Part shown: positions 51,138 to 60,367 of the stretch, piece after piece
How positions within the stretch are numbered: the first letter of the stretch is position 1
Layout of the letters: each line of letters opens with the position of its first letter
NCBI GenBank assembly: GCA_964498125.1
Contig: CAZCGE010000079.1
Location: 1-64,000 of the forward strand
DNA: 64,000 nt
Origin: CAMDBL01 sp964498125
Lineage (GTDB): Bacteria > Pseudomonadota > Alphaproteobacteria > Rhizobiales > Hyphomicrobiaceae
Reading direction: 5' to 3'
Program-made: the position numbers and the translations under genes
Notes under the pieces: model-generated
The model's database searches: none
What the model was told of the DNA's origin: nothing
What the model saw: the letters and a program-made list of their open reading frames with translations, nothing else

Positions 51138-53219
51138 TCACCGCCGCCCCACATCCTCGAGCGTGATCTTGACGCCACCGTACACCGCGGCGCCGGCGGT
51201 TTCGAAGCCGAACACGTCTTGCGCGCGGGCATCGAGCAGGTTTTCGACGCGGCCGAACAGCTCGACGTTGGGCTGCACCTTGTAGGAAGCGGCCAGGGCG
51301 ATCAGCCAGTAGTCGTCGAGCAGTACGCGCTCGCGCGTGAAGAACGGCAGGCGGAAGGCCTCGTCGGTGGCGCGGCCGTTGTATTTGGCCGAGGCGGTGA
51401 CCTGCCCACGTCCTTCGCTGAACCCATAGGTGACGCCGGCGTGCCCGGAATGCTTCGGCCGGCGGATTTCCTCCAGGCCGACATTGTCGCGGGCATCGAG
51501 ATAGGTATGGCCAAGCGAGGCCGTCAGCGTCGGCATGAGCCGCAGCTTCACCGCGCTTTCCAATCCCCGGTGCAGGCTGACGCCGGCCAGATTGATCGGC
51601 ATCTCCGGAAACTTGCCGTCGCCCTTGATCTTGTTGGTGACGTCGGCGCTGAAGGTGGTGAGGTCGAGCACTGCACGCCCGCCCCACACCGTCATTTCCA
51701 GACCGGCATCCCAGCCCGTACTCTCTTCGGGCTTGAGATTCGGGTTGGCCTGGAAAAACTGCGGGATCTGCCCGTACTGCTCGAACAGGGTGGGGTATTT
51801 GACACCGGTGCCGATGCTGACGTGCGGCCTGAGCCCGGTTCCGGCAATCTTCAGTGACGCCGAGCCGCGCCACGTCGTGAAGTCGGCGAACGTATCGTTG
51901 TCGTCGTGGCGAACGGTGGCGCCCAGCGCCAGCGCATCGCGGAAGACGCCACGGTACTCGAGCGCGGTGTTGACGCGCTCACGTTCGCGCTTGTCGTTGT
52001 CGCGCGAAAGCGGCGTGTAGTGCTCTTTCTCGCTCTCGACCATGGCCGTCAGCGTGTGCTTGGCGGGCGCGATCGGTTCAGTCGCCAAACGGAACGTTGA
52101 CAGATAGGCGAGCTTGTCGACCCCGCTCTTGTCTCTGTAGACGTTGAAGAACGTCGGCGTGTTGGAGGTGTCCTCATACTGCGTGGTGTTGCTGCTGCCC
52201 CGGATCGCATGCGTCCAGCGGCCATCGAAGGTGTCGAGCCGCGCCTCGGCGCCCATCATCAGCACATTCCATTTGAAGAACGATGCTGTATCGGTTTGCA
52301 CCGACAGCGAACCGGGCGGGCCGAAAGAGTCATCGTCGCGCCCGCCGGTCTTGATCGTGCGCCGCGCCATCACGTCGATGGCGAACGTCTCCGTCGGGCG
52401 GATGCCGCCCTTGAAGGCTGCGAGTTGCTGCTTGGCATTGTCGGCTTCGTCGCCGAACGACGAGATATTGAAACCATCGGTGCTGCGGCTAACCAGCGTC
52501 ACCGCGCCATGCATCTGCCTGCTGCCGCCGGAAACGATGGCGCTGACATCGCGCGTACCCATCGAGCCGAATTCACTCTTGAGCTGGACCGACATCGGTC
52601 CCTCGCCGCGCTTGGTGATGATGTTGACGACGCCACCGATGGCGTTGGAGCCGACGAGACCGCTTTGTGGTCCCTTGATCACCTCGATGCGCTCGATGCC
52701 ATCCGCGGGCAGGCTGGAAAAATCGAACTCGCCATTGGTGACCTGGTTGGCTTCCACGCCATCGATCAGCACCAGTGTGTGGTTGGCCTCGGCGCCGCGA
52801 ATGCGCACCTGGGTCAAACCGGCAAAGCCGCCGGTACGCCCGACACTAACCCCCGGCAAGCCGCGCAGCGCGTCGGCGGCGTGGCGCACCTGGGCATTGG
52901 CGAGGTCGGCGCCGGTGACAACCAAGACCGACGAGCCGAGCTTGTCGCTGGTCACCTGCCAGGGATCGGCAGCCCCACCGTCTTGCCCGGCCGATCCGCC
53001 GGCTGGCATGTTGAATGCGGTCGACGTTGCGGTGCCTGAAGGCCGCAGGCTTGGCCGCACCGGCTTGATGTCAAGAGTGGCGCCCTCGATGATCACCGGC
53101 GGCAATTGCTGCCCGGTCTGGGCCGCGGCCGGTAGGCACAAGCCCCACACCGGGGCCGTCAGCATGGCGACGAGACCTGGCGCCGATCGGCGCGAATATC
53201 TGGCCGTTGCGTGTCGCAT
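51138..53219 (-). CDS. btuB: TonB-dependent outer-membrane receptor, BtuB-like
   Basis: A 693-residue outer-membrane receptor. ATG at 53219 has GGAGAG before it and begins a signal peptide (MRHATARYSRRSAPGLVAMLTAPVWG ...). The TonB box region is LPPVIIEGATLD. The plug domain shows VLVVTGADLANAQVRHAADALRGLPGVSVGRTGG and GIERIEVIKGPQSGLVGSNAIGGVVNIITKRG. The C-terminus ends GGVKITLEDVGRR. A cobalamin riboswitch about 270 bp upstream makes vitamin B12 the likely ligand. Confidence 0.85.
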   Translation of the reverse strand: MRHATARYSRRSAPGLVAMLTAPVWGLCLPAAAQTGQQLPPVIIEGATLDIKPVRPSLRPSGTATSTAFNMPAGGSAGQDGGAADPWQVTSDKLGSSVLVVTGADLANAQVRHAADALRGLPGVSVGRTGGFAGLTQVRIRGAEANHTLVLIDGVEANQVTNGEFDFSSLPADGIERIEVIKGPQSGLVGSNAIGGVVNIITKRGEGPMSVQLKSEFGSMGTRDVSAIVSGGSRQMHGAVTLVSRSTDGFNISSFGDEADNAKQQLAAFKGGIRPTETFAIDVMARRTIKTGGRDDDSFGPPGSLSVQTDTASFFKWNVLMMGAEARLDTFDGRWTHAIRGSSNTTQYEDTSNTPTFFNVYRDKSGVDKLAYLSTFRLATEPIAPAKHTLTAMVESEKEHYTPLSRDNDKRERERVNTALEYRGVFRDALALGATVRHDDNDTFADFTTWRGSASLKIAGTGLRPHVSIGTGVKYPTLFEQYGQIPQFFQANPNLKPEESTGWDAGLEMTVWGGRAVLDLTTFSADVTNKIKGDGKFPEMPINLAGVSLHRGLESAVKLRLMPTLTASLGHTYLDARDNVGLEEIRRPKHSGHAGVTYGFSEGRGQVTASAKYNGRATDEAFRLPFFTRERVLLDDYWLIALAASYKVQPNVELFGRVENLLDARAQDVFGFETAGAAVYGGVKITLEDVGRR

Positions 53220-53484
53220 GAAGTCTCTCCGTCGTGGACTCGATGACGGAGGAGTGGCGTCGTGGCCGCAAGCGAATACCCGATGTGGGCGCCTCACGCC
53301 GGAACGCGGCGACCATGAGGCCGCGCCTTCCCGGTGCGCGAGGGGCGCATCAGAACGTCATTCGATCGTCAGTGGATTGCATTCATCCGCGGCACGGCTG
53401 ACCTGCTCCCCAAGGGTTGCACAATCAGTCGCCACTCCGGGACTCCGTTCCACCGCGCGTCCCGCACGGAGGATGGGCGACTCT

Positions 53485-53688
53485 GCACCGGCAGGTCTCC
53501 TGGCTCACGGCTCGAACGCCTATTCCCGGCCTTCCCGTCGGCGCGATGCGCGCCATCAGTGGCATGTCGGGGCAGGCTTGCCGCCTACAGTTGCGGGAGC
53601 AGCCGCGGCTTCGGGACATGATGGTCCCTGACCGCGTTCCCTTTTCATCCGGAGGTGACGTTGATGACACCACGCCCGGAACCGGCAC
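53485..53688 (-). ncRNA. Cobalamin riboswitch
   Basis: On the minus strand the core elements follow in order: CCGGATGAAAAGGGAA, then GAAGCCGCGGCTGCTCCCGCAACTGTAGGCGG (split here by motif: GCTGC, CCCGCAACTGTA), the B12 box GCCACTG (at about 53553), and GAGCCAGGAGACCTGCC near the end. P1 forms between GTGCCGG at the 5' side (53682-53688) and CCGGTGC at the 3' side (53485-53491), with wobble pairs. It lies upstream of the TonB receptor gene and should repress it when cobalamin is plentiful. Confidence 0.9.
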
Positions 53689-54039
53689 GGTTGCAATGAG
53701 CGATACAGGCAGGCGCGCTGTCAAGGCTGCTCGGTGGTTCGACAGCCAGCCGCGGAACAGCGGCATCGTGGTTCGGCAGGTGCAAGTTATTGCAAACGTT
53801 GCGGCCCGGTCATGCGCGATGCGCCGACGACACAGCCGGTGATTTTTTCCGCCAGGGGGACGCACAGCGCGCGATCGGTCGCAGCGATCGGCAGCATTGT
53901 CCGGCCCAGCCGGCGCCTATCGACCCTACCCACGCCCGCTGACGGACCTTTATGGCAACGACCTCGCCGCACGCGAACCACAGCCCGCTAGGTCCTGCGT
54001 CGTGACACGACCACCGGCCCGGTTCATATTCTTCGGGTG
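53689..54039. other. Intergenic region between riboswitch and toxin-antitoxin locus
   Basis: Contains the riboswitch promoter side on the minus strand and leads into the HigB/HigA operators on the plus strand. No gene seen. Confidence 0.4.
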
Positions 54040-54077
54040 GAATATTCGTTGACTACATTCCATAAGAGGAATATTCT
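54040..54077 (+). promoter_or_regulatory. Promoter with two GAATATTC operators
   Basis: TTGACT (-35, 54049-54054), a 17-bp spacer and TATTCT (-10, 54072-54077) form a good sigma-70-type promoter. The palindrome GAATATTC occurs at 54040-54047 and 54069-54076, the second overlapping the -10 box, so the HigA antitoxin probably binds here and represses the operon. Confidence 0.65.
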
Positions 54078-54080
54078 CGG

Positions 54081-54445
54081 ATGAGCTGGAACGTCGAATA
54101 CACCGACGAGTTCGGCGACTGGTGGGCCAAGCTGACCGGCGCCGAGCAAGAGGACATCAGTGCCGTTGCCGAGACCCTGATGGAGCGCGGACCGGCTCTG
54201 CCGTTCCCCTACTCGTCCGGCATCGCAGGGTCCAGGCACAGCCACATGCGCGCGGCTCGCGCGTGCAGAGCGGCGGCAAGCCGCTTCGCATCTTCTACGC
54301 CTTCGATCCGACCCGCTCGGCGATCCTGCTGATCGGCGGCGACAAGACCGGCGACAACCGGTTCTACAAGAAGATGATCCCGATCGCCGACCGCCTCTAT
54401 GACGACCACATCGCGCAGCTGAAACGTGAAGGCCTCATCCCATGA
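54081..54445 (+). pseudogene. HigB-like toxin gene broken by a frameshift
   Basis: The first frame (54081 on) reads MSWNVEYTDEFGDWWAKLTGAEQEDISAVAETLMERGPALPFPYSSGIAGSRHSHMR (shown here only to describe it as phage-derived Gp49/HigB type), then runs out of the family sequence. The next frame resumes with RVQSGGKPLRIFYAFDPTRSA and ends DDHIAQLKREGLIP at 54445. The shift falls near 54253-54263, where the spacing is 17 instead of 15 or 18 bases. Either a real mutation that kills the toxin or a sequencing error in a GC-rich run. Confidence 0.7.
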
Positions 54446-54774
54446 CAGGACATCGCCCGTTCAAGGACCTGACCGCCAAGTTCTCGCCCGGGCGTCGAGC
54501 CCGGGTCGCGACTCGGGTCGCGGAGCTGAAGACCGAGATGGCGCTCGCCGAGCTGCGACAGGCGCGGAAGCGCTCGCAGGAGGAGCTGGCGCGCGCGCTG
54601 AAAGTCAAGCAACCGGCCGTTGCCAAGCTCGAGAAGCGCGCCGACATGTACGTCAGCAATCTGCGGCGTTACGTCGAGGCGCTCGGCGGCTCGCTCGAGA
54701 TCACGGCGACCTTTCCGGAAGGGCGCGTGAGCATCACCAACTTCAGCGATCTGGGTAAGAACAACGGAGTCTGA
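54442..54774 (+). CDS. HigA-like XRE antitoxin
   Basis: A 110-residue protein overlapping the toxin's last bases (ATGA). The helix-turn-helix is LRQARKRSQEELARALKVKQPAVAKLEKRADMYVSNLRRYVEALGGSLEI. It is intact although the toxin frame is broken. Expected role: toxin neutralisation and autorepression via the GAATATTC sites. Its stop codon lies inside a GTCTGACC/GGTCAGAC palindrome (54769-54787). Confidence 0.8.
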   Translation: MTGHRPFKDLTAKFSPGRRARVATRVAELKTEMALAELRQARKRSQEELARALKVKQPAVAKLEKRADMYVSNLRRYVEALGGSLEITATFPEGRVSITNFSDLGKNNGV

Positions 54775-54787
54775 CCAGAGGTCAGAC
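54769..54787. repeat. Inverted repeat GTCTGACC / GGTCAGAC
   Basis: Perfect 8-bp arms with loop AGA at the end of the antitoxin gene. Same heptamer core as the repeats at 11558 and 43307-43451. Confidence 0.7.
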
Positions 54788-54800
54788 ACCTCGGCCATCC

Positions 54801-56390
54801 TCAATCCCGCCACTCCGGCGCCGGCACGCGCGTCCAGCTGCGCTCCAGCTTCAGGTCGTCGACGATGGCGTTGGCGGCGATATAGCCTGGCGCGCCGTTG
54901 ACACCGCCGCCATTGCCGGTCGAGGAGCCGCACAGGTAGAGCCCTTCGACGGGCGTGCGCGTGCCTGAAAGCATTGGATGCGGCCGGTTGATGCCGAGCT
55001 GCGAGGGGATATAGGCGCCCATGCGCACGGCGCCTTTCACCATGTTGGCGCAGTGGCGTTCGACGTCGAGCGGTGTGAACAGGAATCGCGCCCGCACGTT
55101 GTCGTCGTCGAGGTTCGAGGCATACTCGCGCCAGACATTCAGTATTCGCTCGGTGTACTCGCCCTTGCGCCGGTCCCAGGTTGTCGGGTCGCCCTCAACG
55201 GCGTAGGGCGCGAACGGCCACCAGAACGCGACGTGGCCGTCGGCGGGGGCATAGGTCGGATCGAGTGCGCTGTTGCAGGCGCCGTTGCCCATCAATACGT
55301 CGGGGAATTTTTTGTTGGCGCAGTCCTCGAAGCAACTTTGCACCTGATCGATGTCGTCCATGCCGAAGAAGATGTTCCAGGCGCGGTCGATGTCGGGATC
55401 GAAGGCGCGCGAGCGATAGATCGGCGGTTTTTTCAGCGCCAGGTGCAGCGTGACGAGGCTGTGGTTGCCCCAGTGCCAGGCGTCGAGCTTCTGGCGCACG
55501 GTGTCGGGGAACAGGTTTTCGCCGGTCATGCGCATGGTGGTCGGCGCGTCGATGGCGCTGGCGACGAAGCGCCGGCCCTCGATCGTATCGCCGCTTTTCA
55601 ATTTCACGGCGCTGGCGCGGCCGCCTTTCACAATGATCTCCTTGACCTCACTGTTGGTCAGCACGGCGCCGCCGGCGGCCTCGACCACCCTCGCCAGCGC
55701 TAAGGGCAGGCTGACGGCGCCACCGACCGGCAGCGTGAATTCCATGACGTTGGCGAAGATCAGCGGGAAGACGATGCCGGCGCCCGGCACGCTTTCAGTC
55801 GTAATCACGTGCATGTAGGAGGTGAATAGCGTGCGGATGCGGTCATCGTCGAAATGCTTCCTGACGACGCTGAACAGGTCGTGCTGGGCATGCGACAGGA
55901 ACTCCTTGCCTTCCGGGCCGGACAGGCGGTCGCGCAGCTGATCAATCGGCAGCGGCGCATTGAAGGCGAGAGCGGTGAACAGCGGCCGCATCTTTTGGGC
56001 ATAGAGATGATGCAGGTCGCGGAACGTCGCGGCGTCGCGTTTGGAGAAACGCGCCAGCGAGGCGCAGGATTTTTCCAGGTCCTTGTGGATGACGACGCAG
56101 GTGCCATCGCGGAAGGCGGCGGCCTGCTGCACCGGCGGCTCGATATAGGAGAAGCCGAAGCGATGCAGCTCCAAGTCCCGCAACAGCGGCGCGTGCCTCA
56201 ACCCCATGAAGAAATTGGCGTGCAGGTTGAAGCGGTAGCCGGGCAACGTCGGCTCCTGCGTCGAGGTGCCGCCGCCGATGTGGGCGTTGCGCTCGATCAC
56301 CGCGATCTGGAGGCAGGCCTTGGCGAGATAGGCCGCCAAAGTCAGGCCATTATGGCCTGCGCCGATCACCACGCCATCGTAGGTTGACAT
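54801..56390 (-). CDS. FAD-dependent oxidoreductase, PYROXD2-like
   Basis: A 529-residue protein. ATG at 56390 has GGGAGGAACCA before it and starts MSTYDGVVIGAGHNGLTLAAYLAKA, the FAD motif, followed by VIERNAHIGGG. The C-terminal FAD motif reads GLYLCGSSTGNGGGVNGAPGYIAANAIV. It belongs to the same COG1233 family as the 25543-27174 gene but is clearly diverged. Substrate unknown. Confidence 0.85.
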   Translation of the reverse strand: MSTYDGVVIGAGHNGLTLAAYLAKACLQIAVIERNAHIGGGTSTQEPTLPGYRFNLHANFFMGLRHAPLLRDLELHRFGFSYIEPPVQQAAAFRDGTCVVIHKDLEKSCASLARFSKRDAATFRDLHHLYAQKMRPLFTALAFNAPLPIDQLRDRLSGPEGKEFLSHAQHDLFSVVRKHFDDDRIRTLFTSYMHVITTESVPGAGIVFPLIFANVMEFTLPVGGAVSLPLALARVVEAAGGAVLTNSEVKEIIVKGGRASAVKLKSGDTIEGRRFVASAIDAPTTMRMTGENLFPDTVRQKLDAWHWGNHSLVTLHLALKKPPIYRSRAFDPDIDRAWNIFFGMDDIDQVQSCFEDCANKKFPDVLMGNGACNSALDPTYAPADGHVAFWWPFAPYAVEGDPTTWDRRKGEYTERILNVWREYASNLDDDNVRARFLFTPLDVERHCANMVKGAVRMGAYIPSQLGINRPHPMLSGTRTPVEGLYLCGSSTGNGGGVNGAPGYIAANAIVDDLKLERSWTRVPAPEWRD

Positions 56391-56613
56391 TGGTTCCTCC
56401 CGTGGCAGGCGCGCAATTCGCCAGGCCGCTTGGAAGAGTGTCGGGGAAGACGGCACGCGCCGTCAAGACGTGCTGCTGACAGACTGGCGCCACTTGCGCA
56501 TGCCGCGCGGGAATGGTGATATCCGGCGACTTGTCCGGCCCGATCGCCTGACGGGCTTGAAACGCCGCTGCATCGATCGGCACGCGGCAACCAGATCAAA
56601 CCAGGAGAAAGCC

Positions 56614-57084
56614 ATGACCACCGCCTTCACGCCGAACGTCAAGGAGCACGAGGGATTGGGGCCACTGGCCTCGCGCCTGGTCCACGCCGAGGATATGCCT
56701 TGGATGCCGATCCGCTTCAAAGGCTGCTATGCCAAGACGCTACTGGTGGACAAGGAATCGGGCATCGCCACGATCCTGATCAAGATGGACCCCGGCGCGG
56801 GCCTGCCCGACCATGAGCACGTGCTGATCGAGCAGACCTATATGCTGTCCGGCCGGCTGGTCGACGCCGATGGTCCCGACAAGGGCGTCGGCGCGGGCCC
56901 CGGCGACTTCATCTGGCGGCCGGCCGGCAGCCGGCATTCCGTCGTCTCGCCGGAAGGTGCGCTGATGATCGCCATGTTCCAGATCCCCAACAAGTTCTTC
57001 GAGAAGGACGGCTCGATCGTCGATCAGGTCGGCGACGACTGGGGCCTGAAGTGGGAGCCGATCCTGAGGCAGAAGGTGGCGTGA
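56614..57084 (+). CDS. Cupin-domain protein (ChrR-like/2,4-dihydroxyacetophenone dioxygenase-like)
   Basis: A 156-residue single-cupin protein. ATG at 56614 has CAGGAG eight bases before it. The metal-binding cupin motif is seen as PDHEHVLIEQTYMLSGRLVD with His/His/Glu and a second GDFIWRPAGSRHSV. It probably binds a divalent metal; may be a dioxygenase or sensor. Divergent from the oxidoreductase gene; followed by a terminator. Confidence 0.8.
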   Translation: MTTAFTPNVKEHEGLGPLASRLVHAEDMPWMPIRFKGCYAKTLLVDKESGIATILIKMDPGAGLPDHEHVLIEQTYMLSGRLVDADGPDKGVGAGPGDFIWRPAGSRHSVVSPEGALMIAMFQIPNKFFEKDGSIVDQVGDDWGLKWEPILRQKVA

Positions 57085-57107
57085 GCCTTGCGGCCACGAA
57101 CGTGACT

Positions 57108-57147
57108 GGCCGGTCGCGTGTCGCCCAACATGGCAGCGCGACCGGCC
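57108..57147. terminator. Terminator-like hairpin after the cupin gene
   Basis: Perfect 11-bp arms GGCCGGTCGCG / CGCGACCGGCC with an 18-base loop, followed by CACACTGATTTTA. It lies between convergent genes. Confidence 0.6.
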
Positions 57148-57210
57148 CACACTGATTTTAGGCGCGGGAAGCCTCGCCATGATGACCAAGCCTCGCCGTG
57201 ACGATGTTGT

Positions 57211-57957
57211 CTACCTGGCACCCTTGGCTTCCAGCAGCGTCAGCATCGCGCGATAGCCGCGGGATTTGGCCATGGCCAGCGGCGTGACGCCCTGCCCATC
57301 GGCGAGATTTGGGTTGGCGCCAGCGTCGAGCAACGCCTTGAGGCAGGCCGTGTGGCGTGGTCCGCCGTTGCCGAGCACGATGGACTCGATCAAGGCGGTC
57401 CATTTCAGGTTGTTGACGTGATCGAGCGGAGCGCCGGCCGCGATCAGGGCACGCACGACGCCGTCATGGCCCAGGTGCGCGGCGGCAATCAGCGCCGTGC
57501 CATCGTAGGGGCTGGTGATCGCCTTGGGGTCGGAGCCCAGCGCGATCGCCAGGCGCACCATGGCCTCGTCGTCGCGCACGGCGGCGATGGTGATGATGTC
57601 GTAGCGGCGGCTGTCGAGCGCCTTGGGATCGGCCCCACCCTTGGCGAGTGCGCGCACAGCCTCCTGGTGGCCACCGTGCGCGGCCACGTGCAAGGGCGTG
57701 CGAGCATGCCCATCGCGCGCGGTCGGATCGGCCCGCTCAGCCAGAAGGCGCGTGATGCCGGCCGCATCACCCAGGGCCGCGGCCGCGAACAGTCCAGTGT
57801 AGCCGGCAATCTCGGATGCACTGGGCGGCACTTGGGCGCGCGCGGGCAGCCAAGCGCCAGGGCCGAGCAATGCGGCAGCCAGCACAATGAACCCTGCTGG
57901 AAGAGCGTACCTCGCAGGCCGATAGCTAGATTTCATCATGGAAACTTCGAGCATCAT
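57211..57957 (-). CDS. Exported ankyrin-repeat protein
   Basis: A 248-residue protein. GGGAG lies nine bases before the ATG at 57957, which starts a signal-anchor sequence (PAGFIVLAAALLGPGAWLPARAQ). Five ankyrin repeats follow, for example GHARTPLHVAAHGGHQEAVRALAKGGADPKAL and GQGVTPLAMAKSRGYRAMLTLLEAKG. These repeats bind other proteins; the partner in the periplasm is not known. Confidence 0.8.
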   Translation of the reverse strand: MMLEVSMMKSSYRPARYALPAGFIVLAAALLGPGAWLPARAQVPPSASEIAGYTGLFAAAALGDAAGITRLLAERADPTARDGHARTPLHVAAHGGHQEAVRALAKGGADPKALDSRRYDIITIAAVRDDEAMVRLAIALGSDPKAITSPYDGTALIAAAHLGHDGVVRALIAAGAPLDHVNNLKWTALIESIVLGNGGPRHTACLKALLDAGANPNLADGQGVTPLAMAKSRGYRAMLTLLEAKGAR

Positions 57958-58048
57958 CGGTCGCCACTCCCACGAAAATACTTGCCACAATCTTCTCTGC
58001 ATGAGCTAAACTTGCAGCATTATTGAAAGTTACACCGGCATTTTGCGC

Positions 58049-58699
58049 ATGTCACAAGCGTCACAAGCCCTCACGCCACCCGAGATCCTGGATGCCGGCC
58101 ACAAAGCCGAGTCCGACGGACGGATCGCCTATGCGGTGCAGTTCTATCGCCATTTGACCAACTACTATGCCCGCTCGCCTGAGGCAGCTGATGCACGCCA
58201 GGCGCTGCATCGGCTCAATGCCTTGTCGGACATAGATGGCGCGGCGGACCAATCATTGTCTCGTGCCGTTGAAGCCGCACGCACGATCGCTCCGACCCGC
58301 GCCGCACCGCGGGCCTTCTCGGCACCGACGGTGCGACCGCAGCCTGGTCAGCAGGCTCAGCCCCGGCGTGGCGCCATGGCGCTGCCACCGCCGGCCAAGA
58401 GATTTCGGATCGGCCGGGTTCTGGCCCTGCTGATGCTGATCACCGGTGGGCTGACGGCTGCGGCCGGCTTGGCGCTGATTGCCTACGCAATTGTGTTCGG
58501 GCTGCACCGCCCGGCGCCAGCGGGCCTCGCACTGATCGGCGCCTCGACGATCATCGCCGGTCCGATCTGCATCGTCGGCGGCCTGTTGATGGCGCTGGCC
58601 GGGCAATGCGCATCCGCGATTTTTCGCATGGCCAACGCATCGACTGACCTCGCAGCACTCATGCGCGCCAAGACGCGTCACGACAGCCACGAGGATTAG
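58049..58699 (+). CDS. Hypothetical membrane protein
   Basis: A 216-residue protein. ATG at 58049 preferred over the TTG two codons earlier. A TPR-like helical N-terminus (ILDAGHKAESDGRIAYAVQFYRHLTNYYARSPEAADARQALHRL) is followed by two transmembrane helices (VLALLMLITGGLTAAAGLALIAYAI and ALIGASTIIAGPICIVGGLLMAL). Alphaproteobacterial genomes often carry such a protein upstream of dnaB. Function unknown. Confidence 0.6.
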   Translation: MSQASQALTPPEILDAGHKAESDGRIAYAVQFYRHLTNYYARSPEAADARQALHRLNALSDIDGAADQSLSRAVEAARTIAPTRAAPRAFSAPTVRPQPGQQAQPRRGAMALPPPAKRFRIGRVLALLMLITGGLTAAAGLALIAYAIVFGLHRPAPAGLALIGASTIIAGPICIVGGLLMALAGQCASAIFRMANASTDLAALMRAKTRHDSHED

Positions 58700-58838
58700 G
58701 GACCACGCGCACGGCCGCCGGGGGCTGATTCGCGCCAGACCAAGCGCTGAATCGCCGCCGTGTTGATAACGGGGACATGATCCGGGGATTGCAAGGTCGG
58801 GGGGCTTGCCAAGCCGCGACTCGGTCTAGCTTGCCCGC

Positions 58839-60359
58839 ATGACACAGACCCCCGTCCTCGCGACCGACAAGCTCAAGGCCATCGCCGGTTCCAATGAACC
58901 CGTCGATTTCCGCCAGCCGCCGCACAACATCGAGGCCGAGCAGGCGCTGCTCGGTGCGATTCTGATCAACAACGAGACGCACGACCGCGTGTCCGCGTTC
59001 CTGCTGACCGAGCATTTCTTCGATCCGCTGCACGCCGAAATCTACGATACGGCGGCCAAACTGATCCAAGCCGGCAAGCAGGCGACGCCGATCACGCTGC
59101 GAACGTTCTTCGAGAATGCCGAGCCGATCGACTCGACCCTGACGGTACCGCAATACCTTGGCCGCCTCGCCGCTGGCGCCACCACCATCATCAACGCCTA
59201 CGACTATGGCCGCACGATCTACGATCTCGCCGTCCGCCGTCAGCTCATCATGATCGGCGAGGAATTGGTCAACACCGCGTTCGACAGCCCGGTCGATCAG
59301 CCGCCCGCGATGCAGATTGAAGAAGCTGAGGGCCGACTCTACAGCCTCGCCGAGCGCGGCAAGTATGGTCAGGGCTTCATGGCGTTCGGCTCGGCGCTGA
59401 CCCAGGCCATCGAGATGGCCAACAATGCCTATCAGCGCGACGGGCACCTTTCGGGCCTGTCGACCGGGCTATCCGATCTCGACAACCGGCTCGGCGGCCT
59501 GCAGTCCTCCGACCTGATCATATTGGCCGGAAGACCGAGCATGGGTAAGACCGCCTTGGTCACCAACATCGCCTACAACGTCGCCAAGTCCTACCGCGAG
59601 GAGCGCCAGCCGAACGGCACCATCAAGGCGCTCGACGGCGCCAAGGTCGGGTTCTTCTCGCTGGAAATGTCCGCCGAGCAGCTCGCCACGCGCATCCTGT
59701 CCGAGCAGGCGGAGATCTCCTCGGAGAAGATCCGCCGCGGCATGATCGACGAGGCCGACTTCGGCAAGCTGGTGCGGGCCTCCCAGGAGATGACCCAGGT
59801 GCCGCTGTACATCGACCAGACCGGCGGCATCACGATAGCGCAACTGTCGGCCCGCGCGCGCCGCCTGAAGCGCCAGCATGGGCTCGGCCTGCTGATTGTC
59901 GACTATCTGCAGCTGCTGGCCGGCTCGTCGCGGTCGGGCCAGGCCAACCGCGTGCAGGAGATCACCGAGATCACGACCGGGCTCAAGGCGCTGGCCAAGG
60001 AGCTGGTGGTGCCGATCATCGCGCTGTCGCAGCTGTCGCGTCAGGTGGAGCAGCGCGACGACAAACGGCCACAACTGTCTGATTTGCGTGAATCGGGCTC
60101 GATCGAGCAGGACGCCGACGTCGTCATGTTCGTGTTCCGCGAAGAGTATTATGTTGAACGCAAGAAACCGTCCGATGCGAACGTGGAAGAGATGCTGAAA
60201 TGGCAGCAGGAAATGGCACTGGTGCATGGCAAGGCCGAGGTCATCGTCGGCAAGCAGCGGCACGGCCCAACCGGCACAGTGCAGCTTGCCTTCGAGGCGC
60301 AATTCACGCGCTTCGGCAACCTGGCGCGCGAGTACCAGTTACCCGAGCGACACCAGTGA
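58839..60359 (+). CDS. dnaB: Replicative DNA helicase DnaB
   Basis: A 506-residue helicase, normal length. N-terminal primase-binding domain PHNIEAEQALLGAILINNETHDRVS; Walker A LAGRPSMGKTALV; Walker B LGLLIVDYLQLLAGSS; arginine-finger/end motifs QLSRQVEQRDDKRPQLSDLRESGSIEQDADVVMF. Unwinds DNA at the replication fork as a hexamer. Followed by the nested repeat element and alr. Confidence 0.97.
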   Translation: MTQTPVLATDKLKAIAGSNEPVDFRQPPHNIEAEQALLGAILINNETHDRVSAFLLTEHFFDPLHAEIYDTAAKLIQAGKQATPITLRTFFENAEPIDSTLTVPQYLGRLAAGATTIINAYDYGRTIYDLAVRRQLIMIGEELVNTAFDSPVDQPPAMQIEEAEGRLYSLAERGKYGQGFMAFGSALTQAIEMANNAYQRDGHLSGLSTGLSDLDNRLGGLQSSDLIILAGRPSMGKTALVTNIAYNVAKSYREERQPNGTIKALDGAKVGFFSLEMSAEQLATRILSEQAEISSEKIRRGMIDEADFGKLVRASQEMTQVPLYIDQTGGITIAQLSARARRLKRQHGLGLLIVDYLQLLAGSSRSGQANRVQEITEITTGLKALAKELVVPIIALSQLSRQVEQRDDKRPQLSDLRESGSIEQDADVVMFVFREEYYVERKKPSDANVEEMLKWQQEMALVHGKAEVIVGKQRHGPTGTVQLAFEAQFTRFGNLAREYQLPERHQ

Positions 60360-60367
60360 GGGGGGGA

